A stretch of DNA of 64,000 nt from Paracyclopina nana (Eukaryota; Arthropoda; Copepoda; Cyclopoida; Cyclopettidae), in contig JAGUCH010000008.1 in NCBI GenBank assembly GCA_019096065.1, positions 3,849,001 to 3,913,000 of the forward strand, in the 5' to 3' direction. The notes below the pieces were generated by a model. That model saw nothing but the letters and a program-made list of their open reading frames with translations, did no database searches and had not been told where the DNA came from. The first letter of the stretch is position 1, and the number at the start of each line of letters is the position of its first letter. The position numbers were made by a program, and so were the translations under genes. This document shows, piece by piece, positions 1-12,461 of the stretch.

Positions 1-3000
1 TTCACTTTAAATCTGATACGATGCAGTAGCGGCGTATGTGAAAAATTCGTATATTGCGAATATGACGGCCAATTCGTCGTCTTTGCTCCCGCTCGAAAAA
101 GGTGCCATGTAATTTGGATCACGTTCATTTGCTGCTGTCCAAAAAGCCCCAATATTAGGGAGGTGCCCCAAGTAGAAGACACGAACCACCAATCTTTACG
201 TCGCCCTCGGGCCCCCTCGGGATCGTCCTCAGAAATATTTCTCCACACAACTAATTTAAAACTTAATTACGCTGAATAGCGGTCGTCGACCAACGACCCC
301 TTTCAACTGTTGAAAACGAGGCTTTTCGGTGCTCCTTTTAATTTGTGGTGCACCTTGATGCATTGGCCTTAATTGCCCTCTTCAAAGACATCTCTCCTCC
401 GCGGCGTAATGACCGCAGCGTGAGGCCGCGGCGGTTTAACGACGAAAATCCAAATAGTTTCCAATACTAGATGTAATGACAAATCCGAGCCTAATGAAAT
501 TGCGATGGAGCTGAAATTTCACACTGGAGCCGGCTCCAAAAGTGTGGTTTTTCCTCGATTACCTCGGTTTGGCGCCACCTCCTCATTCCAAGTGTCACAA
601 TTATCGTTTAGTAGTTGGACTTTTTTCCACAATTGCTGGCTTGAACCTACATTTAAGTGGGCTGAGCCGGACCTCCTCAAAGCACTACTTGCTTGATTTT
701 TTTCGTTAATTCCCCTGTTGCATGAGTGAGCATCGTCATCATCTTCTGTCCGAGACTCGGGATTTATGGTTATTTCATTAATAATAAATCTGTTGGTTCC
801 ATGCTTCGACTTGGACCCCCCAACGCGACCACTCAAAACTTGCATGAAGCAGATGAGTCGTATCATCGTTGTCAGAAAAGTTCCCCACTTCCATGGCAAC
901 TCCAGCGTGGTTTTAATGAGATGCAAGAAGCTAAAAACGCTAATTAGGCATTTTATTCGCCTCGTTAGCTTGCTCAGAATCCGGAAGGCATTTCTGCTTG
1001 CGCGGGGTAGGCAACTTTTGGTCTGTAGTAGATCAAAACTCTTTTTCCCCGCAATGGCATTCTCCGGAAGTGTATCATTAGTAGCAAATGAGCTAATAAG
1101 TTTCCCAGGTAATCGACAATCAGGTAGCTGCAGCTCTCATGGAAAATGACCAATTTTTTACTCTACAGCACCAGGCAGTTGGAGAGCTGTGAAAAATGTC
1201 TGTAAACATGGCTCCCCCTTTCTGAAACAAAGCAGTCGTTATGGGCATGTGGTGGAAAAAAAGGCAACCAATCAAATCGTAGCAGTCATAAAAATGCGTG
1301 TTAGTTGTTGTCTGCACGCAAACTCATTCCTCTTCATCATTACACTCTATAATAGCGTATGCAGTGAGTATTGGACCCCCAGAGCTTTTGTCGTCCAAAA
1401 TACACCACCACTCGTGCTGTATTTTCAAAAAGCATTTCGTATACTTATTCGATTTTTTTCCTTCTCGTAAACTGAAGAGGTTGGTGAACGGCTTGCTCGG
1501 AGATTGTGTATCAAACTGTCAGACTGGAGATTTATGCTGGGCCAAACTCACGCTACAGCAGTGAGCTGTGTCCCACGGATGTCTCGCTGTATCTAATTTC
1601 CTTCTTCGAAATGCAACGCTGCTGCTACCCTGCGAGTTTCCGCGAAAGAGGTGGCCTTTTTCGAGCCAAGTGAGATTGCCACTGCCATTCCAAAAACCTC
1701 ATTCCCTCTGGAATTCCATGGACACAAAAGCCAACTCTGCGCGCAGAAGAGGGACGGAACCCCCCAAGAAATTAACTCTTTAATTGAAAGAACGGTCGGG
1801 TCTGTCACCTTTGGACGAGGGATGCCTGGATTTACGACCGACATTACACATTCTTCATTCAGAGCTTAACCACAATATGTAGCCAAGAGACCAAAGGGGA
1901 GCCCTCGCATGATACTTTGGAAAATATACCATCTTTGGGCTGCCAAATCCATTTTTCCCGCTTGCTTTTTTTTGCCGAGGATTCACGTAATACGCGAATG
2001 CGGTGTATTTCCTTTCCTTACACTTGTTCCACTTTCCCATTTTGCGCGACTTCACTTTTAGTAAGTTTGAACGAGTCTAATAAATCGTCATTTTCCGTTT
2101 CATTGCATCATTGTCACATCACATTTTTTGCTCTCAGTACCGCGAGAATTTATTCGCTATATTTTACAATTTGCGCAAGGTATATACTAGTGCGAGCCGC
2201 GTAAACGCGAATGTCACATGTATACGGACTGGCATTTTTGTCTCTCGTATTTGCAATGTTTGCAACTGCTGTTGTGGTGTGGCTGAAACAAAAAGTGCAA
2301 CTGTTGACAAAAAACAGGCCGAGAATAGCTATATAGTTTGAAGGAGCAATGGTCATGGATCTGATTGGATTTTTTGCTGCATGGCCATCGGTTTTAGATT
2401 CCTGTTGTTGTGGTGTGCCGGTCACGTGCCTATAAATTCATGCATACATAAAACTCAGCCTGTAATCTCGTTGGTACCATCGTCACACACCGCCCAATCG
2501 ACTTAAAGACAATAACGCTTAAAAAAGCTAATTTTTTTTACTCCTTCTTCCCTGAGAACCTCATTTTCATGCATCAAATGTAGCAGCGTAATGAGCAATT
2601 TTCCTCCTCGGTGCCAGCCAAATTTTGAGGTGGCTTTTACGAGGTTTTTTTAATTTGGCACCGACTTTAGAGGTTTAAGCATTCAATTTCGAACTGGTCA
2701 TCTGTGGTCCTCTGATAGCCCGAATGTTTTGCAAACGAGCCAATTTCAATGATGGCTGCAACATTCCAGAGTGACATTTACCATCAATCCGGTGAAGAGC
2801 TAGGCCACAAAAAGTCTTCATCAACTGAGGAAATCGAAAAGCTCCTTTGCTTGCATGCTACAGCCATAATTTTAATGTTACTCCAGCTGTCATCAGAGGC
2901 CATGCAAAGCTATGAAAAAATGAAGATGTCACCATAACTGTCAGCCACTGCTGTGTGTTTTCTTGCTGTCTCATTTTCTGCCAAAGTAGCGTAACCACAA

Positions 3001-3328
3001 TTTTCCTCCTTTCAATTCAAACTCCCGCTTGACCTTAGCCAAGTGACAATTTACATGACAGGTGTCGAAGTAGAGGAAGTGCCATGTCCAACTTTACAGC
3101 CATGTAAATACTCTGTTCGGCCTTATTTGGCCTCTATGATTTCTAGCCAACAAAAAAGAGCTCAAAGGCCATTATTTGGACATTGACGAGCCTATCGACA
3201 ATTTCATGGAGGAAACAACTTGTACTTTCACCTTGAGAAAGCTCAATATTATCAAATTATTAAAAAGATATCAATTTGTGAGAATAAGAAAGGTCTTCAA
3301 TCATTTGCAGTTTGCGCCTAAAATCATA

Positions 3329-3555
3329 TTAGGCCATGTTCACCTGCATTATTATCAGCAAAATAACGAGCGATTATGCTGATATTTGCAAATATCCGGT
3401 ACTTGTAAAATCTTTTTTTCAGATTTTGACTTCTAAATCGGTCTATTGGTACAAAAAGCTATTCTACACCAATATAAAAATTCTCAGTTTCTCAGTATTT
3501 CTCTCTGATATTTTGCCAAAATATCAGCTATAATAAGCCGGTGAACAGGCCCTTA
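3329..3555. mobile_element. Harbinger/Tourist-like MITE, 221 bp
   Basis: The element spans 3332-3552 between two TTA trinucleotides (3329-3331 and 3553-3555). Its left end reads GGCCATGTTCACC and its right end, reverse-complemented, reads GGGCCTGTTCACC (11 of 13 match). The imperfect inverted similarity continues inward through ATTATTAT and a CTGATATTT motif. A TTA target duplication with GG(C)CCTGTTC-type ends is typical of PIF/Harbinger (Tourist) MITEs. It has no coding capacity. The right-hand TTA is shared with the next element. Confidence 0.6.
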
Positions 3556-3966
3556 TGCCCTGTTCATGTACGCCCCAAACTCCTTAGGAAAATGCACGAA
3601 AAACACCTCAAGGAAAGGAGAATAATTGTCTTGTGACAAGCGCCAGTCGATACTAAAAAAATCAGATCGACTTTAAGACAACTTGAAAGTAAACAAATCT
3701 AATTTTGGCTATTAAGTGCTCCGCATTTTAGTTCTTCTGAGCAAAATCAAAAGTTAAATTTCATCTTTAATGAAAGAAACATGATGAAAGATAATTTGTG
3801 TTGAAATATGCTGTAAACTTTGAGACAAAATAGCAAAAATTGCCATTAAAAACGCTGCTCGGCCCCAAGTTGAACTTGTAGAGTAGCAGTCAGTAACAGA
3901 TTCACTTTTCCTTTTGACAATTTTTTCCATACCTTAAGGCATTCTTAATACATGAACAGGGCATTA
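3553..3966. mobile_element. Harbinger/Tourist-like MITE, 408 bp
   Basis: The element spans 3556-3963 between TTA (3553-3555) and TTA (3964-3966). The outer 15 bp, TGCCCTGTTCATGTA, are perfectly inverted at the two ends. Weaker inverted similarity extends further in (CCTTAGG and CAAGGAAA on the left against CCTTAAGG and AAAGGAAAA on the right). There is no transposase frame, so it is non-autonomous. It abuts the 221-bp element and has different terminal repeats. Confidence 0.65.
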
Positions 3967-4874
3967 ATCTTGATGTCTTTATTTTAGGTTTTTTCTGCAA
4001 TCAATCGGTATGTTTTCCTAAGCAAAATCGCGAAGCAAGCAAACAATTTTTGAAGACACGCGAATTTTTTATGGCATATCGAGCATGTAGATGGTGTACA
4101 GCGTGGCAAAGGCGTCAGCCGTAATAAACGCGGGTGCATTAAGCCGTCGTAGTAGTTGGCTAATCGATTCTGGACCTTGCAGTATTATGTTTTGACCTCA
4201 GTCTGAAATGGAAATAGCAGGCAATTTTTCTCCCGCGACCGGGTTACCATTAAGGGTTGATGAGGGGCAATAATAGAAAATTCCCTTCCAGCGCCTTATT
4301 TGGTACTTGTTTTAATCTAACCCAACTGACTGCCAACACGGGGTCCAACCCCTTGAATGAACATTTAAAAGCACATTCCAGCCGGTTCCCTAGCGAGTCC
4401 CAATGCTCATCAAGGAGCTGAAACTATCGCGCGCATCGGGGGTCATATCCCGACCCAGACAATTAAAAAGCACTTTTCGCGGTGGGGAATGTAACGCTGT
4501 AGCTGGCTGCTTTGCCTCGCATATACTACTTATTAACATGTATTTTGCTGCTGAAAAAGCTGACGGCTCTCAAGCTGAGAGGTATGGCTGCCTTTGATAA
4601 ATGTCTGTCAAAACTGACGCCATTGCCGCCGATATAGCTGGCGTAGCTGTGAAAGAATGTGATCAAGCGTGGCTTGAAATAATGTGCGAAAGGAAGGCTT
4701 AGAAGAGCTGATCTTCATGGTACTTGTTGTCTCATGGCGGCCAATGTATCTCTGGAGCTCGTAAATCAGGGGGCTGTCGCGCGAGCCTAACTAGACACTA
4801 TTTATGGGGTCACTCCCACCTATAACTCTAACCACATTATACATGGACACCAGACAGCACAGGTATGTAAGTAA

Positions 4875-4898
4875 GCTGCTGCTGCTGCTGCTGCTGCT
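4875..4898 (+). repeat. (GCT)8 microsatellite
   Basis: Eight perfect GCT units are visible. They lie in non-coding sequence. Confidence 0.9.
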
Positions 4899-6734
4899 GA
4901 ATCCTCATCACTTTTTAATCAGTGACAAAAAGGCTGCTAGCTGCTGTACCAAAGCAGTGCGTATACTTGACACCGCTTTTATTAGGCAGAATATATATGC
5001 TCAAGTCACATTGGATGATCTCGGGCTTAGGAGGGGCTCCCATTTTCGAGGCACGGCTGCGTAATTCTTCAATTGAATCGGAATTCAAATGGGGTAGGCG
5101 TCGTGATCCCCAAATGGGTCATACTTGGTTGGCGGCGCCCATTTCCATTAAAGGAAAAGGCACGACAAAAAGCGTTGGAACACCGATCAAGCCTGTGAAT
5201 GAAAAAATTGTCTTGTCCTCTGAGGGAAAATTCAGCGGCAAACGCGGATATGTCTGCCGTTGAGGTGCTGAATTGGGAGCTAACATTAAGGTGTCAATGC
5301 CATCGATAAATTGAACTTTGAAAGTGACACCTCAGTTTGAAATGTGCAATTTTCGTTTCATGCCATGGCAAATATTTGATGCGTCGTCCGAGGAGCACGA
5401 TAGTTGCTCTAAATAAAAATAACATTTTTCCAAACTCGAAAATTACAAACACAAAGCCCTGCAGGAGGAGGAGGAGGAAAGCTAGTCAGCTCAGAATTGA
5501 ACACGCAAAAATCCATCATGCAATCCATGCTGTTCATAATGAGATAGAGAGTGGTGCCGGTGGTGAAAAAAAAAGAGTCGAGCCCTTTGAATGCGTAAAT
5601 AAGACGGCGGCCCCGTTCATCTGTTGTCAGCCAGAAAGAGCCATTTTTATTCATCTGATCCTCGCGTGGTCAATTTTCAGAATGACTCGGCTACATTTTT
5701 ATCAATATATAATAGAGTGGAACCCAAACACAAATCTGTTATCATTACCAGCACAAAAAAATGATGGCCCTTCAAGGAACCGCGCGATGACTAGCCGAAA
5801 AAAATCCAGGTTTATTATCTACAGCAATTTTTTTTTTCGCCTCTAATCAGGATTTGCTTGGGCATTTACTTTTTATCTAAGATTGGAAGGTTTCTTGGCA
5901 CAGGCCTGTACATTTGTTTGACAATCTTTTGGCGCGGCCAGAAGAAGCTAATTTAGCTCGCTGAGTCAATGCAATCTTCCTGCAGATGAGCTGAGCTCAC
6001 TACAGTTTCATGAACTTTGATGGCATGCAATCGTTGTTGCAGCATTTTGTTTTTGGCTTGCTATTGGTCCTCTCGACAGATTGCATGCTCAAGCCACACT
6101 CACACAAAATACTGAAAAGTACTGTGTATATATACTACAGCTTAGAGCACAGTGTTTGCCGGCTAATGCTGTTTTGCTCCTCTGCACGCAATGGCAAGAT
6201 TACATATAAAAAATAACACCGCGTGGTTTTGCACCACCAAAAAGCCATTGCGATTGGGCAATGCACAGAAATTTCACTAAAGGCATGAACATGATTGATG
6301 GACAAGATTGAGACCAAATGACACATTGTGTTCCTCTGTCAAAATTTTCGCATGAAAGAAGTATGTACAACACTATTGCAATAATTCGATCCTCCCGTTT
6401 GGCAGCCGGATGACTAGTAGACTGGCTCAGCTCAAATTTGCAAAAAACCAATGGCATGACAAAAGCCTTTCCCTTTGCAAAATCGCCAATTTGATGGCGT
6501 TTAGCAAAAAAAATTAAATGCTCTTTAGCATATGACACAACGTCACATGGCAAGCCTCCTGGATGATTAATGATAAATATATGGCTAGTTAGCGCAATTT
6601 AGCCTTTAGCGTGCAATTTAATTAAAGAGTTGCTGATGCTTGTCCAAGAGAAAGCAGTTCATGACTATAGCCAAGAAACGTAACAAAAATAGCAAAAGCT
6701 TTCTATTTTCTGCTACACATGTTGATTGCTAAAC

Positions 6735-9320
6735 ATGGCTTCTTCTTCGAGTAGCAGCAACTTCTTACAAAAAGTCTTCAATACGATCAGCCTGCAAAAG
6801 GACGAAAAATTATGGCTGAGCACGGACGACTCAAAGACCGAAGCAAGGTTGCGGCTACTGGCAAGATTTCCGGAAACTCAATTTGCGACCCAACTCAAGC
6901 TGGATAGCGTCTCCAATGCCAAAAATGGCAAATTGAGCTCGGCCCTCCGTGAAAAGGGCAACCTCTGCTACGCCCAAGGGGACTGTGAATCAGCCCTCAG
7001 ATTGTACAACCAGGTAGTATTTTTGTAGTTATTTTTTTTTTAACACGCAAGGTGAAAAAAACATGGCCAATTTTTCAGCAAATATTGCAGTGAAGGCTAC
7101 TACCAATAATTTGGCATGACACGTGCAAATCAAAAAATGATTTTTTGCAGAGTCTGGAGTATGCTCCGGGAGTCGATGAAGCATTTGAAGAAGACGACGA
7201 GGCAAAAAAGGATATGGCACTTGCTTATGCTAACAGATCAGCGGTATGGAATGATCGTGGCGAGCACGCGTTGGCCATCAGAGATGCGGATTTGGCCTTT
7301 GAGGCAAACTATCCAGATGAGCTCCAACATAAGCTTTACGAGAGAAAAGGTCAATGCTTCATCGCGTTGGGAAAATGGGAAGATGCCAAATTAATGCTCA
7401 AGAAATCGATTGAATTCCTCGACAAATCCACCTCAATCACTGGCGAACGAAGAAAGGCCAAGGTGAGGTCACTGCAGAAAATGCTCGACGAAATTCTCCC
7501 TGCAGAAGAAGATGGCAGCAAATCTCAAGAAGAGACCAAATTTCTGAGACGTCTCGCTCCAGACTTGCCAGAGGCTCATGCAAAATTTCCGACTTTTAGC
7601 AGTGCTATCCAAGTCAAGTACGACCCGAATGGAGTGCGAGGTCGGTATTGTGTGGCCTCAAGAGATATCGAGCCAGGGGAGCTTTTGGCAGTCGAGTCTC
7701 CCTTTGTGTGGCTGTTAGACAAAGAAGCCTCGCGAGTCCATTGTTGGCATTGTTTTCGGCCTCTATTAGCACCAGTGCCTTGTCTTCATTGTGCAGGTAC
7801 GACAATTTTTGCAACGAGGTTGCGACATTGCTACGAATTGTTGCGCTCAATACATTCGCCTTTTTCAAATGCGGATATGCTCCAATTTTTCAGGAATTCT
7901 GTTTTGCGGACCAGAGTGCCGAGACCAGGCTCAGAATAGCTATCATCCTTTTGAATGTGGCATCACTGATATCGTCCACAAGGCTCAAATTGGAGGATGG
8001 GCTTTGGCACACCGAGCTGTCATATCGAAGCCATTGGAGTTTTTCCTCGAGAACAAGGATGCGTTTATGCGGAGCAATGAACTTTTGGGCTCAGCACATC
8101 ACGATGATGAGGTGCCGAAAAAATTGATTATCAAATTATTAATTTTTGAAAGATTTTGCTATATATTGTAGATGTATGACTCATCGAGCATTTGGACATT
8201 CCACAGTTTAGTAACTCACCAGGGAATGGCCAAGCAGGCTCCCGAATTAATGATGCAGTCCTTGGCTGCCATTTTCATTTTGAGGTGCTTGAAAGCAAAA
8301 AATTACTACAACTCATCTTTGGCCAGCTCAAATCCAACCGAATTGTCTGACACTGAAATCTACTTGGCCAAGCTGATCCACCATTTCATGCGCGTGACCT
8401 ACTTCAATACTCACGAAATCACAACCACTGATGAAGACACCAATGGCATCGGCTTCGGATCAGACAGATTGGCAATGAGACGAATTGGACGGGCTACAAA
8501 TCCTACTTTGGCTCTGCTCAATCATTCCTGTGATCCAAATTATCGCAGAATTTCTGTTGGACGTCAGGTGAGTAAAAGCTATTTTCTACAGTCAGTGCAG
8601 AATTTTTTTCTTTTTGGGTGTAAGCCACCCAACTGTCAGTCATCCTGACAAGAGAGCAAATATTTGTCGCAAATTCCTTCTTCGAAAAATACATCCTAAA
8701 TGAATCCGGGAACTCTCAAAAAGATCTATACCAAATTTTTTGAATACAGTGTATTGTAAAGTAAAGGTTTGAATTTTTAATTATCGTTTTATTGGCAGAC
8801 GCTGGGATTTGCCACAAAACACATCAAGACAGGTGAAGAGGTGACTGATACGTATTGCCCAACCTTTGCAGCAATTCCAAAAAGTGAAAGGGCTCAAAGT
8901 TTGTCCAAGTACAATTTCGACTGCAATTGCCTTCCTTGCCAAGAGGATTGGCCAACTTTGGATCAGCTCCCGAGAAAGTTTCATGGTCTTCCCCAAGAGT
9001 GCTACAAAATGGAATCAAAGGAAAAGGTACTTCACCTTCGATAAAAAACTGATTCTTATCTTTTTATGGCAACACGTTCTCTTCTTCAGATCAAGATGCA
9101 AATGAAGAAAATCTCCACTGCTGACCACGTGGTGGCCAAGTTGGTCCGAGACTCCAAGACTGATTTGACCAAGCTTTTGGCGATGGCTAAAAGGCATTAC
9201 GAGGAAATTGCCAAATTGGTTCATCCTCCTCATCACGCAATTACAATGGCAGAAAATCGACTGTATTACGTTTTGTTAGCTATATTTGCATCGAAAACAA
9301 ACATCCACTATTTGGTTTGA
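6735..9320 (+). CDS. SMYD4-like SET and MYND domain protein (lysine methyltransferase family)
   Basis: Six exons: 6735-7013, 7151-7796, 7894-8111, 8172-8567, 8799-9026 and 9090-9320. All junctions are GT-AG and in phase, giving about 665 residues. TPR-like helices lie near residues 70-190. The first part of the SET domain begins near residue 255 (GRYCVASRDIEPGELL). A MYND zinc finger at about 290-330 (CWHC, CLHC, FCGPEC, HPFEC) is completed only by splicing exon 2 to exon 3. The SET signature LLNHSCDPN lies near residue 500, followed by TDTYCP and the post-SET cysteines CNCLPC. This TPR/split-SET/MYND order is that of SMYD4, whose family members are probable protein lysine methyltransferases acting in nucleus or cytoplasm. 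The start is the ATG within AAACATGG. Two oddities: the usual YGP after NHSCxPN is YCP here, and the tail after the HPPHH motif is short. No clear polyadenylation signal was seen before the repeat at 9415. Confidence 0.88.
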
Positions 9321-9414
9321 GATGAGGCTCATTTTTTCATGTAGACATACAGCATGCTTCCTAGATCATGCATCTAACCCAGAGATGGCGCAACACGTCA
9401 TAACGAAAATGCTA

Positions 9415-10018
9415 CACATTGACTTGAAGGAGGTCCTAACCCAAACTCTTTACAACACCCAAAAAATATACATTTTCTGAAAGCTTGTGTTCTTAGGGTT
9501 CTTTTGGCAGTAATTTAAAAATCCTGGCCTATGGCTTCCCATAACATAAAATTTTCAAAAACGTCTAGCACCTACAGTTTATTATTTTTTGAGATTATTA
9601 ATAGCAATGACCCCCTCTGAAAAAAGAAGATCTAACTTTTTTTATTTCATATGCAAGTCTGTAAAACGCACTCAAATTGAGATATTTGCTGCCAAGCTTA
9701 TTATGCAAAATTAATCAAGTTAGCAGTAATCCACTTTTAGCATCGCTATATCTCCGTTTCTGTTCATCCTAGCGATTTTACTATGAAGTAATTTAAGTTT
9801 TATTTTTGAATTTTAGTGGGGGTCATTGAAGCTAACTATCCCCAAAAATTGAGCCGTGTTTGCGCAAAACGTTTTTAAAAATTTTATGTTATTGGAAGCG
9901 ATAGGCCAGGATTTTTATTTTTTCACCAAATGAACCCTTGGGACATAAGCTTTCAGAAAATATATAATTATTGGGTGTTGTAAGTAGTTTGGGTTAGGTC
10001 CTTTGTCAGGTCAATGTG
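9415..10018. mobile_element. Long-TIR non-autonomous DNA element, 604 bp
   Basis: The arms 9415-9568 and 9869-10018 are inverted copies of each other with mismatches and small indels. Shared blocks include CCTAACCCAAACT, TACAACACCC, TTTTCTGAAAGCTT and AAATCCTGGCCTAT. The outermost shared sequence is CACATTGAC. The target duplication is unclear: CTA occurs immediately left and one base beyond the right end. The centre is AT-rich and no transposase frame is present. The left arm starts 95 bp after the SMYD stop codon, so it probably lies in or beside that gene's 3' untranslated region. Confidence 0.75.
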
Positions 10019-10295
10019 GCTAGAGTCAAGCTTGCTCTAGCTGTAGCTCGCCTGAATGCGTCAATGAAATAGCGTGCGCGTTGAGCGAGCCCACGCAAGT
10101 AGCGGAGGAATTTCTGACGCAAAAATGCTGACTTGCATGCTTGATTTGATTCTGACATGGCGCTTGCCAATGCCCTTCCTTCATTGCTACCAGATTGGCT
10201 TTTTAAAAAGCTATTACAGAATTTGGAAAGGCTAAATGCCCTTTATATGCTTCTAGTTTGAATCAGTCAACGATTTCAGTTGTTTATTGAATAAG

Positions 10296-12189
10296 TTAAG
10301 GTCTGGCGTAGCCTCGTTTGCTCCGGTTGCCTTCAGGAACATAATAGCCACATGTGGCCATGTAAATAGAAATTATGGCATTGACAACCTAAGGAAAGTA
10401 GGAAAACATAATTGAGTTAACAATCTCCACCCAAAAACTTTGCCGGAGAATAATTCGTACTTTTCCGGATTCTGATTACTTCCAAGAGAATGGAAAAATA
10501 ATCTGCCACAATATAACACACACACACACACACATTCAGCTAACATCAATATAGCACCAAGATGATACATGTTGCACAGCACAGCATTTATGTAAATGTG
10601 GCCAAGCTTGCATGTAAATTAAGCCAATTGGCTTCATTTCACAATAATGCGCATGCAATGATTGAAATTATCAAACTTACCATAATTACGACAATGGTGA
10701 GAGCAACACTTCCAATGATGGCTTCATGACTCTCAATTTCCTCCACGACAAGCTTAAAGCATCCAATGGAATAGAGGCCGTTACTGGATTGCGGATTCGC
10801 GCTGCAATTTCCCTGCAGAAAATGATAATGGCATGAAAATCTTTTGGCAATTGAAATAAGCGATTTTCCGGATGGTTAACTGAAAACTTTTTCTCAGCGG
10901 TCGCGCGACCAAGTTTGCAATGCTCAAACTAAGACAAACAACAATTGCTATTGCATTTGTTTCAGTTAGTTCAACTTTATTATAAGAGAGAGCGGCAATC
11001 ATGCAACGCACATTGCTGAGCAGATTGCAAAGGTCGAAACTCTGGTCGAAGTCATAGGTGGCGCAATTTTTAGGAAATCTGTCACTCCACCTCGCCAAGT
11101 AAATAAGTTCGACCTTCGCAAATTTTGGAGGGCTCGCATTGATCTCAGCTACCCAAGATTGCCGCTCTCTCTTATAATACAGTTGAACTAGTTTCAGTGC
11201 ATCGCCATGCAACTTTTATTGGAGTCGCTTTGATGGCACATGTAAAAGAATCACCTGATTCAAGGCTGGATCACAGCAAGATTTAGGCACTCGTCGATCC
11301 GGCCCAATGTTCGATCGTTGTTGGTTCGGCCTTCCAGAGCCTCGGCTATTATAATTTGGCCTTGAGGTCGTGGAGCTGCTGTAAGGGTCGTTAGTTCTGG
11401 CTCCAAAATGCTCATTCATCTCGGCCCAATCGTTGAAAGAGTCAACTCCACAACATTTGAACTGAAACGAGAGAACTTTTTTTGCTCCGCAAAAATAAAT
11501 TAAATTCTGCGCAGACGTCTTGCTGAAATGCATCCCAAGCTTTGACAAGGGTTTGATCCGAGGCCACATTTGAAGTGTCATCATACTCCTTCAGAGCTGA
11601 TATGAAAGGTGTCTTTAGGGCAGTCAGATTTCCAGTGAAGACGAAATAAGCTCCCACTCCAGCTCCAATGAGGAGAAGGACATCAAAAGCAAAGTACTGA
11701 AAAGCAACGATATGCCATTTTCCCAGCGTGCCAAATGAATATGGTCCTCGTTACTACTCACCGTGGCCAAAAGACATCTGCTTTCTTGCGCGGCTCCGCA
11801 ACAGCCGAAAAAGGTTATAATAATGACTAGAACTGCGATTACGAGGAGAACAATGGTTGCACTTTGGTAGATTTTCAAATCCTGCTGAAACCAAAACGGG
11901 CAGAAAATCGAATTAAAGCTTCCCTCTTGCGCAAAAGTGAAATCATGCTCACATCGAATCCTCCAATGATGTCATCAGCGACATTTAATACTTTTAAAAA
12001 CGAGGGCTGGTCCACCAGTACCCATATTGATATTCCAAGAACAAATAGGGCTACTAGCTAAGAGAATACCATTGAAATAGTAATTGAGTGCGTTTCGTAA
12101 TGGAATGTGTATTGGAAAATACTTACAAACGTTAGAGAATTGGTCGCCAGCAAAAACCACTTGGCCAGGTTTTCAATACAAGTACACAT
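10296..12189 (-). CDS. Tetraspanin A (seven exons)
   Basis: Exons on the minus strand: 12189-12127, 12057-11953, 11881-11762, 11696-11517, 11461-11255, 10812-10681 and 10388-10296. All are joined in phase 0 and give 299 residues. Tetraspanins are four-pass membrane organisers that cluster receptors and adhesion proteins. TM1 spans exons 1-2, TM2 (about residues 65-85) precedes FFGCCGAAQESRC, and TM3 opens exon 4. The large extracellular loop has the CCG motif (C159, C160, G161), a PKSCC motif (C218, C219) and further cysteines near 228 and 243. TM4 is split over exons 6-7 and the tail ends KRGYARP. The loop has a Ser/Asn/Arg/Pro-rich insertion, about residues 177-213, that is absent from the neighbouring paralog. 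Exon 3 has two adjacent CAG acceptors, so one glutamine may be optional. An AATAAA signal on the minus strand lies at 10287-10282. A hAT-type MITE sits in the intron between exons 5 and 6. Confidence 0.9.
10516..10534. repeat. (AC)n microsatellite
   Basis: About nine AC units lie in the last intron of tetraspanin A. Confidence 0.9.
10959..11198. mobile_element. hAT-type MITE, copy 1 (224 bp)
   Basis: The element is 10967-11190. It begins TAGTTCAACT and ends AGTTGAACTA, with long inverted ends that continue through TATAAGAGAGAGCGGCAATC. It is flanked by the 8-bp direct repeat GTTTCAGT (10959-10966 and 11191-11198). Eight-bp duplications and ends starting TAG fit the hAT superfamily. It lies inside an intron of tetraspanin A and has no transposase. 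It is nearly identical to the copy at 24501-24721, apart from a 3-nt indel near the right third. Confidence 0.9.
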
Positions 12190-12461
12190 TTTCTATCCTA
12201 GTTTCCCCCCCGATTGCAGTAACCGATCAGTTCTTATCTATATGCTTTTGTGACTCATGCGCAGTCTTATCACGAGAACCATGCAACTAAATAGATAACG
12301 TCACAGCTTGTACAAATAATGACGAAGATATCGCAGAAAACGAACTTTTGTGTCCCTTCTATACTATATGCTATTTATTAGTCTCTGATAAAATCAATAA
12401 AAGAAATTTGGCCACGTTGCGAGGTCTCGTCTTCCATCATTTTTCCTCCTCAAATTGCTTA

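Larger units (their letters stand above)
1..6734. other. Intergenic region, no supported gene
   Basis: The open frames here are short (at most about 170 codons), overlap on both strands, and show no domain, splice structure or codon pattern that I trust. The supported structure is the pair of MITEs at 3329-3966 and a (GCT)8 microsatellite at 4875-4898. The rest is AT-rich non-coding DNA upstream of the SMYD gene and may hold its regulatory DNA. Confidence 0.6.

Noticed and set aside
519-926. 135-codon minus-strand frame, with overlapping plus-strand frames nearby
   Set aside because: No domain, no splice partner, and several frames open on both strands; likely chance.
10373-10582. 69-codon minus-strand frame with a VCVCV run, considered as the last tetraspanin A exon
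   Set aside because: The run is a translated AC repeat. The exon at 10388-10296 has a proper acceptor, correct phase and a sensible TM4 and tail.
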